A DNA stretch of 12,723 nucleotides from an uncultured Caldilinea sp. (GTDB lineage: Bacteria; Chloroflexota; Anaerolineae; Caldilineales; Caldilineaceae), in assembly GCA_937928035.1 (NCBI GenBank), contig CALFWA010000058.1, positions 1-12,723 of the forward strand, given 5' to 3'. The position numbers were made by a program, and so were the translations under genes. The notes under the pieces are model-generated. The model was not told the DNA's origin. It did no database searches and was given only the letters and a program-made list of their open reading frames with translations. This document shows, in pieces, positions 1-12,723 of this stretch (position 1 is its first letter; the number at the start of each line of letters is the position of its first letter).

Positions 1-1
1 A

Positions 2-283
2 CTGGCGGATAAGGTGAGCGCCCTGCCGTTCACCGACCCGCGCTCTGCAGCGTTTCGGCGGGCTTTTTTCAGCGCCGCAGAAGACCTTCAGCCCGATGGG
101 CAGGGACGCATCTTGTTGAGCCAGCGGCTGCGAGACTATGCAGGAATTGAAAACGAAGTCGTGGTGGCTGGCATGAACAAGTTCATCGAGTTGTGGAAGC
201 CTGCGCTGTGGGAGGAGAAGGTCGTCGGAGCCTTGCAGGACGCCGATTTCACCGGCGACTTTTTCAGCACCTTAAGTCTTTAA
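2..283 (+). CDS. mraZ: Transcriptional regulator MraZ, 3' part (5' end outside window)
   Basis: This is the C-terminal 93 or so residues of MraZ, the AbrB-like DNA-binding protein that usually opens dcw clusters and represses them by binding short repeats upstream of its own gene. The frame is open from base 2 (LADKVSALPFTDP...) and stops with TAA at 281-283. Family proteins are about 140-150 residues, so roughly the first 50 and the start codon lie upstream. The second copy of the MraZ DxxGR signature is visible as DGQGR, followed by LRDYAGIENEVVVAG and the IELW strand typical of the family's C-terminal half. The GTG at 14-16 is an internal codon, not a start, because conserved sequence continues upstream of it. 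The gene is followed after 18 nt by rsmH, the usual partner. Any MraZ binding boxes would lie outside the window. Confidence 0.93.
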   Translation: MADKVSALPFTDPRSAAFRRAFFSAAEDLQPDGQGRILLSQRLRDYAGIENEVVVAGMNKFIELWKPALWEEKVVGALQDADFTGDFFSTLSL

Positions 284-301
284 CGGTTTGAATCTTTTGC
301 A

Positions 302-1322
<1,021 letters not shown>

Positions 1323-1347
1323 TCACTCATCACGGTTCACTATAGGA

Positions 1348-1366
1348 AAAGGCTCCGAGAGCCTTT
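1348..1366. terminator. Terminator-like hairpin (weak U-tract)
   Basis: AAAGGCTC (1348-1355) pairs perfectly with GAGCCTTT (1359-1366) around a 3-nt CGA loop. The A-run before and T-run after the GC core give it the form of a small bidirectional intrinsic terminator. The T-tract is only three bases on the + strand (TTTCGT), so termination would be partial at best. It sits between rsmH and ftsL and might attenuate the operon or mark the end of a mraZ-rsmH transcript. Confidence 0.4.
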
Positions 1367-1367
1367 C

Positions 1368-1405
1368 GTAGTAGTAGGGGCGACGTGCGTCGCCCCTACT
1401 ACTAC
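1368..1405. repeat. 38-bp palindrome, probable dispersed repeat element
   Basis: The left arm 1368-1385 (GTAGTAGTAGGGGCGACG) is the exact reverse complement of the right arm 1388-1405, leaving only TG at the centre: an 18-bp perfect stem. The outer part consists of GTA/TAC triplet repeats and the core is GGGGCGAC/GTCGCCCC. Palindromes built on this core recur as dispersed short elements in several bacterial groups as far as I recall, but only one full copy is in this window. As RNA it would form a very stable hairpin about 30 nt upstream of the ftsL start. Confidence 0.75.
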
Positions 1406-1424
1406 ACCATCATTTCAGGATGCA

Positions 1425-1430
1425 GAGGGG
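1425..1430 (+). promoter_or_regulatory. Ribosome binding site of ftsL
   Basis: GAGGGG lies just before the ATG at 1434 and supports that start over the more upstream in-frame codons, which would require translation through both hairpins. Spacing is rather short: 3 nt from the last G, or 5 nt from the GAGG core. Confidence 0.6.
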
Positions 1431-1433
1431 TTC

Positions 1434-2068
1434 ATGTTCGAGCGTAGCACGCTGCCATCCACGGTCTCAACCGAAATCGCTGGCTCGCTGCAGCATTCGC
1501 TGAGTCGTCGTTGGCTGAACATCTTGCAGGAAATGCTCTGGCTGCCGGAGAATTTCCGGCAATATCTCCTTTTGCTGGCGGCGACGCTGCTCGTCGGCGC
1601 AGGAATGATGGTGCAGGTCTGGCTCAGAGTGCAGATCGCCGAGGAGCGTTATCTACTGACAAAGCTGACGGAACAGCAGCAGCGCATCGAGCGGGAGAAC
1701 AGTGAGATTATCTTCGCCATTGCCAATGCGACCTCGTTGCGTCAGATCGAGCAGGCGGCTCTCGCTCAGGGCTATCGCCCTGTGACAGGGCGAGTCTATG
1801 TCCGTCGCGATGAGTTGCCCATCCTTCAGTTTCCGGCGACGTCGAATGCGCCGTATGCTGCAGAGCCGCCTCTGGCGATCCACGACCTGGGCAGCGATTG
1901 GAGCACAGCGGCGCCGGTCGACAGGGAGGCGCATAGCTCGCAGATAGAGGAGTTGGTCTCCGCAGTGGGGCGCAGCTTGACGGCGTTTGCCGAATGGCTG
2001 CTCGTGCACACCCGAGGCGCATCGACGACGATCAACGAGACATTGACGCCTTCAGGGTCATCTGCGCA

Positions 2069-2072
<4 letters not shown>
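1434..2072 (+). CDS. ftsL: FtsL-like septum formation protein
   Basis: The product is a 212-residue bitopic membrane protein in the usual ftsL position between rsmH and the septal transpeptidase. A cytoplasmic N-terminus of about 42 residues is followed by one membrane helix (about 43-62, YLLLLAATLLVGAGMMVQVW). An extracytoplasmic coiled coil rich in Glu, Gln and Leu follows (about 66-110), then a GYRPVTGRVYV segment resembling the end of FtsL/DivIC domains. FtsL proteins scaffold the FtsW-FtsI synthase at the septum. They diverge strongly, so the call rests on topology and position more than on residue identity. The C-terminal tail (about 125-212) is long for the family and ends in a predicted amphipathic helix (IEELVSAVGRSLTAFAEWLL). 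The chosen ATG has a GAGGGG site just upstream. The TGA overlaps the ATG of ftsI as ATGA. Confidence 0.8.
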
Positions 2073-3895
<1,823 letters not shown>

Positions 3896-3903
3896 AGTGG
3901 AAT

Positions 3904-3909
3904 GGGAAG
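3904..3909 (+). promoter_or_regulatory. Ribosome binding site of murF, favouring a GTG start
   Basis: The purine-rich GGGAAG sits 8 nt before GTG 3918 and is the best candidate ribosome binding site around the 5' end of murF. The earlier in-frame ATG at 3867 lies inside ftsI and the GTG at 3897 has only a poor match upstream. Confidence 0.45.
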
Positions 3910-3917
3910 AAAAGAAA

Positions 3918-5472
<1,555 letters not shown>

Positions 5473-5480
<8 letters not shown>

Positions 5481-6501
5481 TCCGCTCGAACCGCGCATGG
5501 CCTACGCTTTGAGCCTGGGCGCGATCAGTTTCTTGTTTGCAGTTGTCTGGGGAAAGCCGCTTATCAATTTTTTGCGACGCAAAGGCATCGGCAAGCAAAT
5601 CCGCATCGAGCAGCCAGGCAGCCATCAGCTCAAGACCGGCACGCCGACGATGGGCGGCGTCCTTTTCGTGATTCCGGTGCTGGTGATCATCGGCTTGCTC
5701 AACATCGTCAACCTGTTGGGCATGGATGCGATCGGGCAAAGCACGCTGTTGCTCTTTTTCTGCCTGGGATCGCACGCTTTGCTCGGCGCTGTGGACGACT
5801 GGCAGGGCATCAAAGGCATTCGCGGCCGCGGGGAGGGCATGAGTCCACGCATGAAGAGCGCCTTTCAGTTTCTCTTCGCTGCCATCATCGGTTCAGTGCT
5901 CTATTTTGGCCCCCCTCAGTGGGATTACGTGGGCGTGCCGACCTTCGTCGATTTTTTTCGCGTGGGGCCATGGATTATTCCGGTGACCGTCGTGGTGCTT
6001 TATCTGACGAGCAACGCCGTCAACTTCACCGACGGGCTGGACAGCCTGGCGGGCAGTACCAGCCTGGTGGCCTTCGCCTGTTACGGCACCATCGCCTACC
6101 TGCAAGAGCAGGTCTATCTGGCGATCTTTTGTTTTACGTTGGCTGGCGCGCTGTTGGGTTTCCTTTGGTATAACGCCTATCCTGCCCAGCTCATCATGGG
6201 CGATGCAGGAAGCCTGCCGCTTGGCGCGACGCTAGGCCTGGTTTCGATCATGACGGGACAATGGCTGCTGCTGCCTGTGATCGGGCTTGTGTTTGCCATT
6301 GAAGCGCTGAGCGTGTTAATCCAGGTCACCTATTTCAAACTGAGCAAACGGTGGTACGGCGAAGGGCGTCGGGTGTTCAAAATGGCGCCGTTGCATCATC
6401 ACTTCGAGCTGCTGGGATGGAGTGAGATGCAGGTGAAAGAACGCTTTTTCATCATCTCTGTCCTGTCCGGCATGTTGGGCGTTGCGCTTGCGTTGATCTG
6501 A
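5473..6501 (+). CDS. mraY: Phospho-N-acetylmuramoyl-pentapeptide-transferase MraY
   Basis: MraY transfers phospho-MurNAc-pentapeptide from UDP to undecaprenyl phosphate, giving lipid I in the cytoplasmic membrane. The product is a 342-residue polytopic protein, slightly short but within family range. Family signatures appear in order: GTPTMGG near residue 56, the VDDW acidic pair D108-D109, NAVNFTDGLDSLAGS with D187 and D190, IMGDAGSLPLGATLG with D244, and the cytoplasmic HHH cluster 308-310 in PLHHHFELLGWSE. Many hydrophobic segments fit the ten-helix fold. Start ATG 5473 is preceded by AAAAGGAGAGGG and overlaps the murF stop by 8 nt. Confidence 0.97.
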
Positions 6502-6528
6502 GAACGCAGCGGGTGGGAGGTCATAACG

Positions 6529-8070
6529 ATGTTCCGTGGGCAACAGATCGTGATCTTGGGGCTGGCTCGCCAGGGAACGGCGCTGGCGCGCTTTTTCGTG
6601 GCCGCCGGGGCTCATGTCACCATCAGCGACGCAGCGCCGGCCGAACGACTGGCGGCGGAGCTGGCCCGCGTGCGCGATCTGCCGCTGAAACTTGCGCTGG
6701 GCGGTCATCCCCTCGAATTGCTCGATGGCTGCGACCTGCTTTGCCTGAGCGGAGGCGTTCCGGCGCAGCTCCCCATCGTGCAGGAGGCCATCCGCCGCAA
6801 AATTCCGCTCAGCAACGACAGTTTGTTGACCTTGCAGCTGGCCCGCCAACGCGGCCTGGGACCGATCGCCGCCATCACCGGCAGCAGCGGCAAAACCACC
6901 ACCACTACGCTGGTGGGAGAAATCCTGGCCGCCGGCGGGCGCCGCGTGCATGTGGGCGGCAACATCGGGACGCCGCTGATCGACCGCCTGGAGACGATCG
7001 CTCCCGGCGACTGCATCGTGCTGGAGCTGAGCAGCTTTCAGTTGGAGCTCTTCGACCGGCGCTGGGCGTGGGGGCCGACGGGCGATCCCGTGCAGGGCAT
7101 CGGCCCCGACGTCGCCGCCATCTTAAATATCACGCCCAACCATCTGGACCGTCATCCGGACATGGCGGCCTACGCCGGGGCCAAGTTCAATCTGCTGCGT
7201 TGTCTGCCGGAGGACGCCGCCATCGTGCTGAGCGCCGAAGACGCCATCACGCGGCGCGTGGCCAGCGGCGCCTGGCGCGCAAGCGATCCGCCGCTGCCTA
7301 CTGGCTGGGCTGCGGTGGTCGGCGATTTAGACGCAGTGTTGGAAGAAGTAGGGGCCCTCGTCGCCGGCAGAGAGAGGCCGCCGTTGCTCTTTCATCGTTA
7401 CAGTCGCGTCGACAACGGCGCCTGGGGAGAGTGCGGCCGTCTTTACTATCAAGGCCAGGAGATCTGCCTGCGCAGGGAGGTCCGGTTGCGCGGGGAACAC
7501 AACGTCGGCAATCTGTTGGCGGCTGCGGCGATCAGCGGTGCGCTGGGTGCAGATGTCGCAGCGATGGGGCATGTCGCCCGCACATTCCGCGGCGTGCCGC
7601 ATCGCTTGGAGGTCGTAGCAGAGGTGAACGGCGTCATCTGGGTCAACGACAGCATCGCAACTTCGCCGGAGCGTGCGGTGGCCGGCGTGCGCAGCTTCGA
7701 AGCCATCGATCAAACATTGATTTTGCTGGCGGGCGGCAAGGACAAAAAATTGCCCTGGGAGGAGTTCGCCGACGAAGTGTTGGCGCGCGTCGATATGCTC
7801 ATCGGCTTTGGCGAGGCTGGCGAGATGATCGTGCGCAAAGTTCAGGAGCGCGCAACCTTCCGGCAGCAGCGCGCGCCGAGCACGGCCGTCGTCCGTCGCC
7901 TCAACGAAGCCGTGGAGCTGGCCGCGCGGGTGGCGGAGCCAGGCGCCGTGGTGCTGTTGTCGCCAGGAGGAACCAGTTACGATGCGTATCGCGATTTTGA
8001 AGCGCGAGGAGAGCATTTTCGTCAACTGGTGAAAGAGATTGCAGCAGTCAGAGCGACGGCGCAGCGGTGA
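6529..8070 (+). CDS. murD: UDP-N-acetylmuramoylalanine--D-glutamate ligase MurD (variant)
   Basis: MurD adds glutamate to UDP-MurNAc-L-Ala with ATP in the cytoplasm. The 513-residue product has an N-terminal Rossmann domain starting VILGLARQGTALARF. The central ATPase has P-loop GSSGKTT (118-124, Lys122), ELSSFQLE and PNHLDRHPDM (N204-H205). The C-terminal domain has VNDSIATSPERA from 372, LAGGKDKK (402-407), and SPGGTSYDAYRDFEARGEHF. It is some 50-60 residues longer than most MurDs; one visible extra segment (about 173-195, rich in Trp, Gly and Pro) follows SSFQLE. The usual NDSKAT motif reads NDSIAT. Start ATG 6529 follows a GGAGGT site, 27 nt after mraY. A 495-codon frame overlapping on the same strand is Arg/Gly-rich with no family features and is a shadow. 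D-Glu specificity is assumed from the family and context. Confidence 0.92.
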   Translation: MFRGQQIVILGLARQGTALARFFVAAGAHVTISDAAPAERLAAELARVRDLPLKLALGGHPLELLDGCDLLCLSGGVPAQLPIVQEAIRRKIPLSNDSLLTLQLARQRGLGPIAAITGSSGKTTTTTLVGEILAAGGRRVHVGGNIGTPLIDRLETIAPGDCIVLELSSFQLELFDRRWAWGPTGDPVQGIGPDVAAILNITPNHLDRHPDMAAYAGAKFNLLRCLPEDAAIVLSAEDAITRRVASGAWRASDPPLPTGWAAVVGDLDAVLEEVGALVAGRERPPLLFHRYSRVDNGAWGECGRLYYQGQEICLRREVRLRGEHNVGNLLAAAAISGALGADVAAMGHVARTFRGVPHRLEVVAEVNGVIWVNDSIATSPERAVAGVRSFEAIDQTLILLAGGKDKKLPWEEFADEVLARVDMLIGFGEAGEMIVRKVQERATFRQQRAPSTAVVRRLNEAVELAARVAEPGAVVLLSPGGTSYDAYRDFEARGEHFRQLVKEIAAVRATAQR

Positions 8071-8076
8071 GAAGAT

Positions 8077-8083
8077 GGAGGAG
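8077..8083 (+). promoter_or_regulatory. Ribosome binding site deciding the ftsW start
   Basis: GGAGGAG lies 7 nt before ATG 8091. It supports that start over the in-frame GTG at 8067, which overlaps the murD stop and lies upstream of this site. Confidence 0.75.
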
Positions 8084-8090
8084 AGCAACG

Positions 8091-10504
<2,414 letters not shown>

Positions 10505-10515
<11 letters not shown>

Positions 10516-11161
10516 AACGCAAGTGTTGATCGCCCTAATTCTCTGGCTCTCTTTTTTCGGCTGGATCGGCGTGCGCCGCGGCTACCTGGCCGAGCTTTGG
10601 CTGCTGGGGGTCACGGTGATCAGTTGGGTGCTGTTGCAGGAGCAAGGGGACATCGTCGTCCGCTTGACCAATTTCGCCGGCAAGTTCGTCGCACTGGTGC
10701 GGGCAGGCGGGCTGACGGCCGACGCCGAAGAGGCGGTTCGGATTGTCGCCGAAGCGCCGAATGTGATTACAGAAGACAACCGACAAGGCTTTCTCTTTCT
10801 GGTCTGGGCGCTCATCGTGCTGATCACATTTATCGTGACGAGCAACCCGCGCTTTGTAAAGCCAAAGACGGACAACAAGCTGTTGAGCTTTCTGGTCGGT
10901 GCGGTGAATGGGCTGATCTTTGCGGCGTTGCTGTTGCCGGTTCTCAACGAGCTTTTGCAGGCGGCCCCCTTGTCGCAGGACAGCGCTTGGGGCAGCCTGT
11001 TCGCCGTCATAAGCCGCATCTGGACGTTGTTTGTCGATAATGCATCGGGCTTTTGGTCCTGGATGCTGACATGGCCAGCGGGCGTCTGGCTGCTGTTGAT
11101 CACTGCTCTGCTGTTGTTGATTGCCTGGCCGTTGCGCGGCAGCGCCGCAGGGAAAAAGTAG
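10505..11161 (+). CDS. CvpA-like polytopic membrane protein 1
   Basis: This 218-residue membrane protein is not a standard dcw product. I see about five hydrophobic segments: 6-23, 28-45, 95-112, 127-148 and 191-210. Features resembling the CvpA (colicin V production) family are the first helix followed by RRGYLAEL (compare RGxxxE in CvpA) and the Gly-rich fourth segment LSFLVGAVNGLIFAALLL, like the GxxxG region of CvpA. The loop between helices 2 and 3 (about 50-94) is hydrophilic. No catalytic motif is visible and I assign no function. ATG 10505 overlaps the murG stop by 11 nt, with no strong ribosome site, which suggests coupling. The next gene has the same topology and looks like a diverged paralogue. 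CvpA membership is a pattern-based guess; uncharacterised membrane protein is the safe label. Confidence 0.75.
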
Positions 11162-11168
11162 CATCATT

Positions 11169-11702
11169 ATGGGGCCGGTCGAAATTCTGTTTTACACCGT
11201 CGTCGTCATCTTTGCCTTTATCGGAAGTGTGCGCGGGGCGAATCGAGAACTCGGCAACTCCATTATTTTCATGTACGTCGTGGCGATTCTTCGCTTCGCC
11301 GAGGAGCGAGGTTGGAGCGAACGAGCCGCCGAGGCGCTCAGGATCATCCCCTTAGAGGGGGGGCGCCTCAATGAAATCGCCTTTCTGTTGATCTCGATCG
11401 TGTTCACGATTGTCGTGATCGTGAGCTATCAAGGATTGACGTTTGATTTCAGCCCTAAGCAATTGACGGGCTTTTGGGGGTTTCTTGCCGGTCTGGGCGT
11501 CGGCGCATTGAACGGATATCTGATCGCCGGCACCCTCTGGCACTACGCAGACCGGTATGAATATCCTTTCGGTCTTCTGACCGGCCCTTTGACTCCGGTC
11601 GGGCAGACGTTGTTGGGCTATTTGCCCCAGACAATCTTTCCCAGCGCAATGTACTGGGTGATTCCGGCTACGATTTTGTTGATTCTGCGGATCATCCGCT
11701 GA
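11169..11702 (+). CDS. CvpA-like polytopic membrane protein 2
   Basis: This 177-residue protein has hydrophobic segments at about 4-20, 29-43, 69-88, 101-122 and 160-176. It matches its upstream neighbour in plan: a first helix ending at SVRGANREL (RGxxxEL-type turn), a second helix, a short hydrophilic loop, a strongly hydrophobic third helix, a Gly-rich fourth (FWGFLAGLGVGALNGYLIAG; compare VGAVNGLIF in the neighbour), and a C-terminal helix ending in Arg residues. The frame is open from 11121, but that start lies within the preceding gene. I choose ATG 11169, which begins right after the neighbour's stop at 11159-11161 with only a weak AGGGAAAAAG upstream. Function is unknown; a role in envelope assembly is suggested only by its place in the operon. 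Confidence 0.72.
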   Translation: MGPVEILFYTVVVIFAFIGSVRGANRELGNSIIFMYVVAILRFAEERGWSERAAEALRIIPLEGGRLNEIAFLLISIVFTIVVIVSYQGLTFDFSPKQLTGFWGFLAGLGVGALNGYLIAGTLWHYADRYEYPFGLLTGPLTPVGQTLLGYLPQTIFPSAMYWVIPATILLILRIIR

Positions 11703-11730
11703 AGTCTGGAGAATCAGGAGTAAACATCGC

Positions 11731-12723
<993 letters not shown>

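Noticed and set aside
1336..1346. TTCACTATAGG, similar to the end of a T7-type promoter
   Set aside because: Only the last ten bases agree and the upstream half of the T7 consensus is absent; likely chance.
1767..1792. Alternating CAGGGC / GCCCTG / CAGGGC stems that could form mutually exclusive hairpins
   Set aside because: They lie within the ftsL coding region, are only 6-7 bp, and there is no leader peptide or U-tract; in high-GC coding DNA this is easily chance.
1994..2068. Upstream extension of ftsI to 1994
   Set aside because: The extension lies inside ftsL and shows no conserved sequence; ATG 2069 gives the usual short cytoplasmic N-terminus and an ATGA overlap.
6513..8000. 495-codon open frame on the + strand overlapping murD
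   Set aside because: It lies in another frame of a clearly conserved murD, is dominated by Arg, Gly and Ala, and has no recognisable domain; typical of high-GC coding DNA.

Overview
The window is a stretch of a bacterial division and cell wall (dcw) cluster, with every gene on the + strand. The proteins most resemble Chloroflexota types, possibly Anaerolineae/Caldilineae. This rests on high GC, the form of MurC (NVEWDHPDCY) and MurG (YLPALTPG where most MurGs have HEQN), and a GGGGCGAC/GTCGCCCC palindrome of a kind I associate with such genomes. The phylum assignment is inference from memory, not a search.

Layout: the 3' end of mraZ (2-283), rsmH (302-1288), a 145-nt spacer with two back-to-back hairpins, ftsL (1434-2072), ftsI/pbpB (2069-3895), murF (3918-5480), mraY (5473-6501), murD (6529-8070), ftsW (8091-9419), murG (9253-10515), two small polytopic membrane proteins resembling CvpA (10505-11161 and 11169-11702), and the first 331 codons of murC (11731 to the window edge). 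Apart from the rsmH-ftsL spacer, genes overlap or lie within about 30 nt, as expected for one translationally coupled operon. No stretch above 300 bases lacks a gene.

Together the genes cover most of lipid II synthesis. MurC, MurD and MurF build the stem peptide on UDP-MurNAc, MraY moves it to the lipid carrier and MurG adds GlcNAc. FtsW polymerises lipid II and the FtsI-type transpeptidase cross-links it at the septum with FtsL as scaffold. MraZ and RsmH are the usual regulator and 16S rRNA methyltransferase at the head of such clusters.

I do not see a wholly new system. Departures from the textbook cluster are: murE is absent from its usual place between ftsI and murF; ftsW runs 167 nt into murG in another frame, partly through a segment that looks like an insertion in MurG; MurG lacks the HEQN motif; MurD has Ile for Lys in NDSKAT; a tandem pair of CvpA-like proteins sits between murG and murC; and a strong double-hairpin element separates rsmH from ftsL.
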